Shown: positions 32,942 through 40,981 of the stretch, in pieces
How positions within the stretch are numbered: the stretch's first letter is position 1
Layout of the letters: each line of letters opens with the position of its first letter
Assembly (NCBI RefSeq): GCF_025133575.1
Contig: NZ_CP104011.1
Location: 5,836,965 to 5,900,964, forward strand
Origin: Pseudomonas sp. GCEP-101
GTDB lineage: Bacteria; Pseudomonadota; Gammaproteobacteria; Pseudomonadales; Pseudomonadaceae
Length of the DNA stretch: 64,000 bases
Reading direction: 5' to 3'
Position numbers and translations under genes: made by a program
The notes under the pieces: model-generated
What the model was told of the DNA's origin: nothing
Databases searched by the model: none
The model's input: the letters and a program-made list of their open reading frames with translations, nothing else

Positions 32942-34697
32942 CGGCGTCTCCCTTGTGGGTATCGACCGGCGCGATGCTCGCGCCGGCCGGCATCGGCCGT
33001 TGCGGCACCTGGGGCTGCTGCCGGGCAGTCAGCTCGGCCAGCACCTGGTCGCGGGAGCCGTAGAGCGTGACGGTGCCGTCGTTCATCAACATCAGGCGGT
33101 CGAGCTGGGACACCAGGTTGGTGCGGTGGGTGATGACGAAGACCGTCGCGCCGCTCTGCTTGATCTGGTGGATCGCCGCCGCCAGGGCGCGATCACCGAC
33201 GTCGTCGAGGTTGGAATTGGGCTCGTCGAGCACGATCAGCCGCGGACTGCCATACAGCGCACGGGCCAGACCGATGCGCTGGCGCTGCCCGCCGGACAGC
33301 ATCAGCCCTTCGCTGCCGATGACGGTGTCGTAGCCATCGGGCAGCAGCAGGATCATTTCGTGGACGCCGGCGATCTTCGCGGCCTGGATGACCTTCTCCG
33401 CATCCACCTCGTTGAAGCGGGCGATGTTCTCGCCGACGGTGCCCTCGAACAGCTCGATGTCCTGGGGCAGGTAGCCGACGTGGGGACCGAGGTCGTGCTT
33501 GTTCCAGGTGCTGATGTCCGCGCCGTCCAGGCGGACCACCCCGTGCAGCGGCGGCCAGACGCCCATCAGCGCCCGCACCAGGGTGGACTTTCCCGCCGCG
33601 CTCGGCCCGATGATGCCCACCACGCAGCCGGCCGGCACGCTGAAGCTGATGTTCTTGATGATCGGCGTCAGCGAGCCGGGCGCCGCCACCACCAGGTTCT
33701 CCACCTGGATATGTCCCTGGGGCGCCGGCAGCGGCATGCGCTGCGGTTGCGCCTGCTGCTTTTCGAGGATGTCGTTGAGCCGGTTGTACTGCGAACGGGC
33801 CGAGATGAAGCCCTTCCAGCTACCGATGATCAGGTCCAGCGGCGCCAGCGCGCGCCCCAGCAGCACGGCGCCGGCGAACACCATGCCCGGACCGACCTGG
33901 TGGTCCACCGCCAGGTAGGCGCCCAACCCCAGCACCAGCGACTGCACCAGCAGGCGGAAGGTCCGGGAAATCGTGCTGATCGCCGCGCCCTTGTCGCTGG
34001 CCAGCGACTGCAACAGCAGCACGCTTCGCTGCCGCGCGCCCCAGCGCTCCATCAGCGTTTCCAGCATGCCCATGGACTCGATGACTTCGGCATTGCGCAG
34101 GTTCTTGGTGGTGTGAAGCGTCGCCGCGATGTGCTCCTTGTTGGCTTGCGCCAGCGCGGGTGCGGTGAGCTTTTCGTTGATCACCGCCAGCACCAGCAGC
34201 AGCACGGCGCTACCCACCGCCACCCAGCCCAGCCACGGGTGGAAGACGAACATCACCGCGATATAGATGGGCAGCCAGGGCGCATCGAAGAAGGCGAACA
34301 GACCGCTGCCGGCAAGGAACTGGCGCAGGCCGGTCAGGTCATTGAGCGGCTGCGCCGAGGCATCCATCCCGCCGCTGTGCAGGGCGCGCTGGAAGCTGGC
34401 CTTGTAGACCTGACGACTAAGCAGCACATCCAGCCGCGTGCTCACCCGCACCAGGATGCGCGAGCGTACCCACTCCAGCGAGCCGAGCGTGATCACCAGC
34501 AGGCTCATGATCAGCGTCAGCATGGTCAGCGTGGTCAGGCTGCCGCTGGTGATCACCCGCCCGTACACCTGCAGCATGTAAAAGGTCGGCACCAGCATCA
34601 GCGCGTTGATGAACAGGCTGAAAAAACCCACGAACAGGAAGCTCTCGCGGCAGGCCTGCAGCGCGTCTCGAAGGTTCTGTTGAGGATTGCTGTGCAT
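32922..34697 (-). CDS. type I secretion ABC transporter/ATPase (PrtD-like)
   Basis: 591 residues: an N-terminal membrane domain with six helices (about 20-305) and a C-terminal ATPase with Walker A GPSAAGKSTL, Q-loop LPQDIELF, signature LSGGQRQRIGLARALYG, Walker B LIVLDEPNSNLD and H-loop ITHRTNL. There is no C39 peptidase or CLD domain at the N-terminus, so it belongs to the PrtD group that exports proteins with an uncleaved C-terminal signal. AGAGGG precedes the ATG. First gene of the exporter operon. Confidence 0.93.
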   Translation of the reverse strand: MHSNPQQNLRDALQACRESFLFVGFFSLFINALMLVPTFYMLQVYGRVITSGSLTTLTMLTLIMSLLVITLGSLEWVRSRILVRVSTRLDVLLSRQVYKASFQRALHSGGMDASAQPLNDLTGLRQFLAGSGLFAFFDAPWLPIYIAVMFVFHPWLGWVAVGSAVLLLVLAVINEKLTAPALAQANKEHIAATLHTTKNLRNAEVIESMGMLETLMERWGARQRSVLLLQSLASDKGAAISTISRTFRLLVQSLVLGLGAYLAVDHQVGPGMVFAGAVLLGRALAPLDLIIGSWKGFISARSQYNRLNDILEKQQAQPQRMPLPAPQGHIQVENLVVAAPGSLTPIIKNISFSVPAGCVVGIIGPSAAGKSTLVRALMGVWPPLHGVVRLDGADISTWNKHDLGPHVGYLPQDIELFEGTVGENIARFNEVDAEKVIQAAKIAGVHEMILLLPDGYDTVIGSEGLMLSGGQRQRIGLARALYGSPRLIVLDEPNSNLDDVGDRALAAAIHQIKQSGATVFVITHRTNLVSQLDRLMLMNDGTVTLYGSRDQVLAELTARQQPQVPQRPMPAGASIAPVDTHKGDADAQSPR

Positions 34698-35003
34698 GGA
34701 ACCCTCTGCGGGAGAGGCCGATCTGAGTGGAGCTTAGATCACGGAAAAAGCCGGCGTGCGGCCAATGGCCATACCACTTCCGGCGCGGCGCGGCGTTCGT
34801 GAAAAAGGTGTGAAAAACCGACGGCGGCAGCCCCAATCGCCGCCATTGAACAAACGCCAGCGCCGCGCTCTGCATCGCGGCTTCAGCCAGATGACGGCGG
34901 GCTCGGCGGGAGCGCGAAAAAATCCGATCACCGGCGCGCCGGGACTTATCGCCCGCCCATGAAAAAGCCCGCTTGGCGCGGGCTTTTCAGGAAACGGGCG
35001 CTT
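34698..35003. other. promoter region of exporter operon and terminator of terC-like gene
   Basis: No gene. The left part should hold the promoter of the leftward exporter operon, but no clear -35/-10 pair was recognised. The right end holds the terminator of the TerC gene, described separately. Short AT-rich patches (AAAAAAGGTGTGAAAAA-like) occur around 34800. Confidence 0.5.
34963..34987. terminator. terminator after the TerC-like gene
   Basis: AAAAGCCCGC (34963-34972) pairs with GCGGGCTTTT (34978-34987) around a five-base loop, 17 bases past the minus-strand stop. T runs occur on both strands. Confidence 0.85.
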
Positions 35004-36044
35004 TCAGCGTTCGCTGGCCTCGCCTTCTGCCTCTTCCTTCTCCGGGAACAGCAGGCTGGCGACGATTCCCGCCGCCAGGACCACCAGCACCACGACCAGG
35101 CTGGTATTGGCATCGATGCTGTAACCGTGGTGGAACAGCTGGTCGGTGGCGTTCAGCGCCAGCTTCGCGGCGATGAAGAACAACAGCACCACCACGGCCT
35201 TCTCCAGGTGTACCAGGTAGCGCTTGAGCGCTTCGAGCACGAAGTACAGCGTACGCAGGCCGAGGATGGCGAACAGCATGGCGGAGTAGACGATCAGCGG
35301 CTCGCGGCTGACGGCGATCACCGCCGGCACCGAATCGAAGGCGAACAGCACGTCCGACACCTCGATCACCACCAGGCACAGGAACAGCGGCGTGGCGAAC
35401 AGCGCGCCCTTGGCAGCCAGGCTGATGCCCTGGTTTTCCGGCTTGCGTGCCTCGCGCTCGAGTTGCTGGCGGGCCACGAAGAAATGGCCACCCAACAGCT
35501 TCGGCCACACCGGGAAGAGTTTCTTGGCGAAGCGGTAGGCCAGGTGTTGGGAGTAATCCTCTTGCTCGTCATCGTCGCCGCCGCCCCGGAGCATCATCAC
35601 GCCGGTCCAGGCGACGATCAGGCCGAAGACGATTTCCACCCAGGGGCCGAAGGTCAGCAGGCCGGTGCCGATGGCGACGAAGATGGCGCGGAACACGATG
35701 GCGCCGAGAATGCCCCAGTACAGCACGCGATGGCGCAGGCCATCCGGCATCTTGAACCAGGCGAAGATGGCGATGAAGACGAACAGGTTGTCGACGCTCA
35801 GCACCTTCTCCAGCGTATAACCCGTCAGGAACAGGCTGGCCACCTGGGCGCCGTGCTGGATATAGAGGAAGCCGGCAAAGCCCAGGGAGATCGCCACCCA
35901 GAAGATCGACCAGACCACCGCGTCCCTGAGGCTGATCGGCTTGTTGTCGCGGTGCGTCGCCATGTCCAGCAGCAGCGCGGCGAGCGCCAGCCCGACGAAG
36001 ACCGCCATGGTCAGCGGAGGGAAGCCAATGTGTGTCTGTTCCAT
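35004..36044 (-). CDS. TerC/Alx family integral membrane protein
   Basis: 346 residues with about nine membrane helices. The TerC family core is clear: GYTLEKVLSVDNLFVFIAIFAWFK, FVAIGTGLLTFGPWVEIVFGLIVAWTG and EVSDVLFAFDSVPAVIAVSREPLIVYSAMLFAILGLRTLYF, with intramembrane Asp and Asn residues proposed to bind metal. E. coli Alx exports manganese. An acidic loop (GGGDDDEQED, about 185) and acidic tail (EKEEAEGEASE) face the cytoplasm. Only 55 bases separate it from the upstream HAD gene, so no room is left for a yybP-ykoY-type riboswitch. Confidence 0.88.
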   Translation of the reverse strand: MEQTHIGFPPLTMAVFVGLALAALLLDMATHRDNKPISLRDAVVWSIFWVAISLGFAGFLYIQHGAQVASLFLTGYTLEKVLSVDNLFVFIAIFAWFKMPDGLRHRVLYWGILGAIVFRAIFVAIGTGLLTFGPWVEIVFGLIVAWTGVMMLRGGGDDDEQEDYSQHLAYRFAKKLFPVWPKLLGGHFFVARQQLEREARKPENQGISLAAKGALFATPLFLCLVVIEVSDVLFAFDSVPAVIAVSREPLIVYSAMLFAILGLRTLYFVLEALKRYLVHLEKAVVVLLFFIAAKLALNATDQLFHHGYSIDANTSLVVVLVVLAAGIVASLLFPEKEEAEGEASER

Positions 36045-36099
36045 GATTACGGTTCTCGAAAAGGAAAAGGCAGCCGGACCGAACCGGCCATGGGTCGGG

Positions 36100-36795
36100 T
36101 CAGGCGGCCGGGCGGGTCGGTTTGGACAGTCGTCGCCAGCGCGGATGGAAGGCCCGCCAATGCGGGTCCTGGGCAGCGTGCAGTAGCGCGTGGTCGCCGG
36201 CGGTATCGCCCCAGGCGCGCAACCGGTAGGCGCTCAGCGGGCCGTACTTGGCCTGCAGGCGCAGCACCTTGTTCTCGCCCCGGCAGTTGCCGCCGAGCAG
36301 GCGACCGGTGAGCCGCCCATCGACGACCTCCAGTTCCGTGCCGATCAGCCTCACGCCCAGGCGCGCGGCGAAGGGCCGCAACACCAGAGCCGGCGATGCC
36401 GAGCAGAGCGTCACTTCGGCGCCCGTGCGCAATTCGGCGGCCACGCCGCGCACGCCCTTGGCGCGCAGCAGGTAATCCCAGATGAACCGGCAATAAGCGT
36501 CGGCCTGGCCGGCCAGCCATTGCACGTCGACGCCGCGAAGAAACACCTCGATCAGACGGGCTTTGAGCTCATCGCGACTGAGTCGGCGCAACACAAATGC
36601 CAGGCTCGGCAGCGTGAGAAGCGCCAGGCGGCGCAGGAAGCCGAACGTGCCGAAGGCGAACCACAGGAACGGCAGGAAGCTGTCATGCCGCGTCAGGGTG
36701 CCGTCGAAGTCGAACACCGACAGCACGGCGGCCTTGCCCGCCGCCGACAACCGATCCTGACAGCCCGATTGAGGGCGATTCAGCAACTCCAGCAT
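36100..36795 (-). CDS. HAD-IB family hydrolase
   Basis: 231 residues from ATG 36795; longer in-frame starts up to 36987 are possible but lack family similarity. HAD motif I is FDFDGTLTRHDSF with D29/D31, motif II is LCSASPAL, and motif IV is WGDTAGDHALL. The helical cap between about 40 and 120 (FLPFLWFAFGTFGFLRRL, RFIWDYLLRAKG) matches the HAD-IB/SerB-like phosphatases that include PlsC-linked and phosphatidylglycerophosphate phosphatase relatives. The substrate is not defined. It is transcribed toward the terC-like gene. Confidence 0.8.
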   Translation of the reverse strand: MLELLNRPQSGCQDRLSAAGKAAVLSVFDFDGTLTRHDSFLPFLWFAFGTFGFLRRLALLTLPSLAFVLRRLSRDELKARLIEVFLRGVDVQWLAGQADAYCRFIWDYLLRAKGVRGVAAELRTGAEVTLCSASPALVLRPFAARLGVRLIGTELEVVDGRLTGRLLGGNCRGENKVLRLQAKYGPLSAYRLRAWGDTAGDHALLHAAQDPHWRAFHPRWRRLSKPTRPAA

Positions 36796-37106
36796 CCGCG
36801 TAACCACCTCACCGGCGCGATCACAACTGCTCACCTGCGCCGCCAGGCAGCGGCGCGATGAGCCCCTCTCCCCCGCAGCGCGGGGGAGCGCTGGCATTCT
36901 CGGTTGCCCGTGCGGGCAGACAAACGGGATTAACCTCTGCGCGGCGTCGGAATTTTCTTTAATTCCGGCGCGCGAAGGACTTCGCACCGCTGTCTCGAAG
37001 CGTGATCAACCGACGTAGGGACGCACGGCCGGCAACGGCCGCCGGTTTGGCAGGGTGGTATTGGAGAAGTCAGAACGTGGCGGCGGGATTTTTTCCGCAC
37101 AAACGA
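36796..37106. other. intergenic region between HAD-IB gene and tRNA cluster
   Basis: No gene seen. It holds a 9-bp perfect hairpin (CTCCCCCGC at 36868-36876, loop AGC, GCGGGGGAG at 36880-36888), and a purine-rich, lower-GC stretch around 36940-36970 that could include the promoter for the leftward HAD gene. The right end leads into the tRNA terminator. Confidence 0.5.
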
Positions 37107-37132
37107 AAACGCCGTCCTGATGGACGGCGTTT
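37107..37132 (-). terminator. terminator of the tRNA operon
   Basis: AAACGCCGTCC (37107-37117) pairs with GGACGGCGTTT (37122-37132). On the minus strand the stem is followed by TTTTCGTTTG, just seven bases beyond the CCA of the last tRNA-Gly. A near-identical hairpin (37257-37283) follows the middle tRNA-Gly. Confidence 0.75.
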
Positions 37133-37138
37133 CGATTC

Positions 37139-37214
<76 letters not shown>

Positions 37215-37287
37215 ATTGACTTGCTGTAGCCTTCGGCGCTCGCCTCAGGCTAACGAAAACGCCGCCTTGACAGGCGGCGTTTCGATT

Positions 37288-37363
<76 letters not shown>

Positions 37364-37447
37364 AGTAACTTGTTGCAACCTTCAGCTTTCGCCGAAGGGT
37401 AACGCCATTTCATCTTTCGTTCACCGCCGTGGCGATGATCGAGAATC

Positions 37448-37523
<76 letters not shown>

Positions 37524-37525
37524 AA

Positions 37526-37601
37526 TGGCGTCCCCTAGGGGACTCGAACCCCTGTTACCGCCGTGAAAGGGCGGTGTCCTAGGCCACTAGACGAAGGGGA
37601 C
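37526..37601 (-). tRNA. tRNA-Glu (TTC)
   Basis: 76 bases: the minus strand starts GTCCCCTTCGTCTAGTGGCC, anticodon loop CTTTCAC with anticodon TTC, T loop GTTCGAGT, acceptor GGGGAC followed by GCCA. It is the promoter-proximal tRNA of the cluster. Confidence 0.95.
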
Positions 37602-37674
37602 GCGGCCCGGAACTTAACATCTTTCCGACTTCGACGTTCCGGCAAGTTCTGCGTTTCGCGTCGAAGTGGCGCGC

Positions 37675-37703
37675 ATTCTAGGGACGCTTTGAAAGGTCGT
37701 CAA
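37675..37703 (-). promoter_or_regulatory. sigma-70 promoter of the tRNA operon
   Basis: On the minus strand: TTGACG (-35, 37703-37698), a 17-base spacer and TAGAAT (-10, 37680-37675), followed by a GC-rich discriminator (GCGCGCC). Strong match plus GC-rich discriminator is the usual form of stringently controlled stable-RNA promoters. tRNA-Glu starts about 73 bases downstream. Confidence 0.85.
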
Positions 37704-37817
37704 CCCTTCAAAGAAATATTTTTTAAATCAAAGACTTCTGAGTAAAAACTGAGCTGGCGCTATCAGCAGTATCACTAAGACATTACACTCGGGGAAAAAC
37801 ATCCGGAGCACTCCACG

Positions 37818-38588
37818 GTGTCGCCAATCGTCATTACGGTCCTGGTTCTTGTCGGTATCGCCCTGCTGGTCGCCATCGGCTACATCAACCACATGGTGGA
37901 AAACCGCAAGCTGGAGCAGGCACGTCTGAAGGCTGATCTTTCAGACCGCTGCCGTCGCTGCGCGGATGTTTCCGAATCCCTGCCCGGCCAGTTCATGTCG
38001 CCTGCGCTGAAGCTTCTGCTGAGCAGTTTCGAGCTGAGCCTCAGCGAGCGCCTGCTCGCCGTCGATAAACAGAACGCCGGGCTGAAGCAGCGCATTGCCG
38101 AATTGCGCCCGCTGGTGGCCAAGGGCGAAGCCATTCCGGTGAAGAACCCGCCGCAGCCGATCCTCACCGAGGCCAAGGCCAAGGACGTGCGCTTCCTTTT
38201 TGAAGCGCTGCACGCCCAACTGACCCGCTGCGCCCAGGACAACATGCTGCCGCGGGTCGAGGCGCAGAAGTGGGTGAAGGAAATCCGCCACCTGCTCACC
38301 CTCCTCCATATAGAGTTCTTCGGCAACCTCGGCCAGCAGGCGCTGCAGCAGGGCCAGCCACGCCAGGCGCGCCTGGCGTTCGAGCGCGGCGTGCAGTACC
38401 TGCAGAAGCAGCCGGAAATCGGCCGCTACCAGGCGCAGCTGCGGCAGATGGAAGCCCAACTGGCCCAGGCCAACGCCCTGGTGCTGGAAACCTCGCAGCC
38501 TGCCCCGGATGAGCAGAGCGAACTGGGCGACGGCCTCAAGGCGCTGGACGAAGACGATATCTGGAAGAAGAAGAACCTTTACGACTGA
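37818..38588 (+). CDS. conserved hypothetical membrane-anchored protein
   Basis: 256 residues starting at GTG 37818 with GGAG ten bases upstream. One N-terminal membrane helix (3-25) is followed by a cytoplasmic, mostly helical domain: a CRRC motif at about 45-48, coiled-coil segments (75-95, 200-230) and a conserved middle region (VRFLFEALHAQLTRCAQDNMLPRVEAQKWVKEIRHLLTLLHIEFFGNLGQQALQQG). The tail (DIWKKKNLYD) is charged. I do not recognise a characterised function. It is adjacent to the GST gene, 46 bases downstream, and likely co-transcribed. Confidence 0.75.
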   Translation: MSPIVITVLVLVGIALLVAIGYINHMVENRKLEQARLKADLSDRCRRCADVSESLPGQFMSPALKLLLSSFELSLSERLLAVDKQNAGLKQRIAELRPLVAKGEAIPVKNPPQPILTEAKAKDVRFLFEALHAQLTRCAQDNMLPRVEAQKWVKEIRHLLTLLHIEFFGNLGQQALQQGQPRQARLAFERGVQYLQKQPEIGRYQAQLRQMEAQLAQANALVLETSQPAPDEQSELGDGLKALDEDDIWKKKNLYD

Positions 38589-38634
38589 TCCACCGTCGAA
38601 TCCACTCCGGCCACCTTCGCCCCAGGAGCCTTGC

Positions 38635-39297
38635 ATGAGCCTCGTCGTCTTCGGCGCCCCGCTATCCCCCTTCGTTCGCAAAGTCCGCCTGTTCGCCGCT
38701 GAAAAAGGCTTCGACTACCAGTTGGAGAACGTCAATCCGTTCAACCAGCCGGACTGGTACCGCGAGCTCAACCCGCTGCGCCGCGTGCCGGCGATCCGCG
38801 ATGGAGACTTCACCCTCGCCGACTCCAGCGTCATCTGCCATTACCTGGAAGACCGCGACCCGCAACGCCCGCCGCTGTGTGGCGAAAGCGCCCAGGCCCG
38901 GGCGCGGATCAACTGGCTGGAAAAGTACGCCGACTACGAGTTGGCACCGCTGACCACCTTCACCGTGTTCCGCAACCGCCTGCTCAAGCCGCTGATGGGC
39001 AAGGTCTGCGACGAAGTGGCGGTGAAGGGTGCGATGCAGGAAAAGCTGCCGGAGCACTTCGACTACCTGGAGAAGTCCCTCGGCGAGCAGCAATGGTTCG
39101 TCGACAACCGCTTCAGCCTCGCCGATATCGCCATCGCCTGCCAGTTGGTGAACCTGCGCCACGGCGAGGAACAACTGGACGCCCAGCGCTGGCCCCGGCT
39201 GGCCGCGCACTTCGAACGCACGCTGGCGCGCCCTGCCCTGGCCGAGATCGTCCAGGGCGAATTGCAGATCATTGCCAAGATCATGGCCAAGCGCTGA
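38635..39297 (+). CDS. glutathione S-transferase family protein
   Basis: 220 residues from ATG 38635 with AGGAG seven bases upstream. Thioredoxin-like domain: SLVVFGAPLSPFVRKVRLFAAEKG (Ser/Pro active-site helix), VPAIRDGDF cis-Pro, and ADSSVICHYLED with the glutathione-binding DSS. The helical domain has the N-capping motif RFSLADIAIACQLVNL. It resembles SspA-like/zeta-type bacterial GSTs. A role in detoxification or thiol redox is likely; substrate unknown. It is followed by a single REP element and a terminator. Confidence 0.85.
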   Translation: MSLVVFGAPLSPFVRKVRLFAAEKGFDYQLENVNPFNQPDWYRELNPLRRVPAIRDGDFTLADSSVICHYLEDRDPQRPPLCGESAQARARINWLEKYADYELAPLTTFTVFRNRLLKPLMGKVCDEVAVKGAMQEKLPEHFDYLEKSLGEQQWFVDNRFSLADIAIACQLVNLRHGEEQLDAQRWPRLAAHFERTLARPALAEIVQGELQIIAKIMAKR

Positions 39298-39364
39298 GCG
39301 GATCCCACGCCAACAGCCGACAGCGTTATCCGCTCCTGCTGGCACTCACGGCGTTACAGAAGGC

Positions 39365-39387
39365 GTAGGAGCGGACTCCGTCCGCGA
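39365..39387. repeat. single REP-like element
   Basis: GTAGGAGCGGACTCCGTCCG is a palindromic extragenic repeat between convergent genes, with the same GTAGGAGCG core as the other REP copies in the window. Confidence 0.65.
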
Positions 39388-39426
39388 TGGGTTCGCACCG
39401 CTCCGGCCACCCGCGCGACCCCATGA

Positions 39427-39452
39427 AAAAGCCCCGCCGAGGCGGGGCTTTT
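39427..39452. terminator. bidirectional terminator between GST and fRMsr genes
   Basis: AAAAGCCCCGCC and GGCGGGGCTTTT form a perfect 12-bp stem with a two-base loop and T runs on both strands, 16 bases past the minus-strand stop. Confidence 0.92.
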
Positions 39453-39468
39453 GCTTACCGGCACACCC

Positions 39469-39951
39469 TCAGCAGTCGGATAGACGCAGGAATATCTCCG
39501 CCAGGCGCTCGATGCCGGCCTGGTCCTCTTCGCTGAAACGGCCGACCTTCGGGCTATCTAGGTCCAGCACGCCGATCAGGCGGCCATCCTTGACCAGCGG
39601 CACCACCAGCTCGCTATTGGACGCGCTGTCGCAGGCGATGTGCCCAGGGAAGGCGTGCACGTCCTCGACGCGCTGGGTTTCACGGGTGCGCGCCGCGGCG
39701 CCGCACACGCCCTTGCTGAAGGGGATGCGCACACAGGCTACCTTGCCCTGGAATGGGCCGAGCACCAGCTCTTCGTTGCGGTTCAGGTAGAAGCCGGCCC
39801 AGTTCAGGTCCGGCAGCTCATTGAACAGGAACGCGGAAAACTGCGAGGCGTTGGCGATGAAGTCGCGCTCATCGGCGAACAGCGACTCCGCCTGGGCGGC
39901 CAGCAGCGCGTAGCCACCCAGGCCGGCGCCGGCCTGTTGCAGATCGATCAT
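39469..39951 (-). CDS. msrC: free methionine-(R)-sulfoxide reductase (GAF domain)
   Basis: 160-residue GAF-fold enzyme that reduces free L-methionine-(R)-sulfoxide with thioredoxin. The three conserved cysteines are C73, C83 and C107 (VACVRIPFSKGVCG, FPGHIACDS), with the same spacing (10 and 24) as in E. coli fRMsr. The flanking SNSELVVPLV and LDLDSPKVGRFSEED motifs fit. Its ATG overlaps the stop of the DUF815 gene by four bases, so the two are co-expressed. It sits in a neighbourhood rich in redox repair genes (gpx, msrB). Confidence 0.9.
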   Translation of the reverse strand: MIDLQQAGAGLGGYALLAAQAESLFADERDFIANASQFSAFLFNELPDLNWAGFYLNRNEELVLGPFQGKVACVRIPFSKGVCGAAARTRETQRVEDVHAFPGHIACDSASNSELVVPLVKDGRLIGVLDLDSPKVGRFSEEDQAGIERLAEIFLRLSDC

Positions 39952-40856
39952 GGGGTATCTCCTTCCAGCAATTGTCGGCCCACCCAGTAGCGGGCGAATT
40001 GATAGGCACAGCGGCCATTACGGTTGCCGCGTCCGAGCGCCCAGCGGATGGCTTCCTTCTCCAGCGTCTCGTCCCAGGCCAAGGCGGCAAGGCCGGACTT
40101 GTGCGCGAGCACCTCGACCCAGTGGCGCACCACCTCGAGGAAGTGCTCCTGGGTAAAGGGATAGAAGGACAGCCACAGGCCGAAGCGGTCGGACAGGGCG
40201 ATCTTGTCTTCGACGGCTTCGCTGGGGTGCAGCTCGCCGTCGACCATCTTCCAGTTCTCGTTGTCGCTCTGCTTCTCCGACACCAGGTGGCGGCGGTTGG
40301 ACGTGGCGTACAGCAGGACGTTGTCCGGCGCCTGCTCCAGCGAGCCGTCGAGCACGCTCTTGAGGACGCGGAAATCCCCCTCGCCGGCATCGAACGAGAG
40401 GTCGTCGCAGAACAGCACGAAGCGCTGCGGCAGGCCCTGTATCTGTTCGACCACACGGGGCAGGTCGGCCAGGTGGTCGCGCTCGATCTCGATCAGGCGC
40501 AGGCCCTCGCCAGCCAATTCCGCCAGCAGCGCGCGCACCAGGGAGGACTTGCCGGTGCCGCGGGCGCCCCACAGCAACGCGTGGTTGGCCGGCTGGCCAG
40601 CGACGAACTGCCGGGTGTTGCGCGTCAGCTGCTCGCGCTGGCGGTCGACGCCCAGCAGGTCATCCAGGCGCAGGTCGAGGCTGACCTTCAGCGGCTGCAG
40701 GTAGCCGCTGCGGCCGTCTCGGTGCCAGCGCGCGGCCAGGCAGTGCTGCCAGTCCAGTGTTTCACGCACGGCAGGCAGCAACGGCTCCAGGCGCGCCATC
40801 AGTGCTTCGGCGCGGGCAAGAAAATCGTTCAGACGGGAATCCACGCGAGTCTCCAA
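39948..40856 (-). CDS. DUF815 family AAA ATPase
   Basis: 302 residues. A helical N-terminal part (1-85) is followed by an AAA module: Walker A WGARGTGKSSL (about 95-105), Walker B FVLFCDDLSF, sensor LLYATSNRRHL and an arginine-containing DRFGLWLSFYPF segment. This is the DUF815 (YifB-unrelated, MoxR-distant) group of single-gene ATPases. The biochemical role is not known. It is translationally coupled to the downstream fRMsr gene and divergent from sagS. Confidence 0.85.
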   Translation of the reverse strand: METRVDSRLNDFLARAEALMARLEPLLPAVRETLDWQHCLAARWHRDGRSGYLQPLKVSLDLRLDDLLGVDRQREQLTRNTRQFVAGQPANHALLWGARGTGKSSLVRALLAELAGEGLRLIEIERDHLADLPRVVEQIQGLPQRFVLFCDDLSFDAGEGDFRVLKSVLDGSLEQAPDNVLLYATSNRRHLVSEKQSDNENWKMVDGELHPSEAVEDKIALSDRFGLWLSFYPFTQEHFLEVVRHWVEVLAHKSGLAALAWDETLEKEAIRWALGRGNRNGRCAYQFARYWVGRQLLEGDTP

Positions 40857-40981
40857 GTTCTCTGGGGCAATTCGCCAGGTACGGGCCGGGAATGACTTCG
40901 CCTACGGGCTATCCCGACAGACGGTTCCGATGGGCTATGCTACGCCGCAGGAAAGCTTCCGCGAGGCGACACTCCGCACCC

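Noticed and set aside
35004..36100. A yybP-ykoY/PRE-type manganese or pH riboswitch for the TerC-like gene
   Set aside because: Only 55 bases separate it from the upstream gene and no conserved riboswitch helices could be recognised.
40937..40981. An earlier in-frame start for sagS at 40937
   Set aside because: The added peptide (MLRRRKASARRHSAP) is basic and precedes a normal N-terminal membrane segment; no clear ribosome-binding site distinguishes it, so it is kept only as an alternative.
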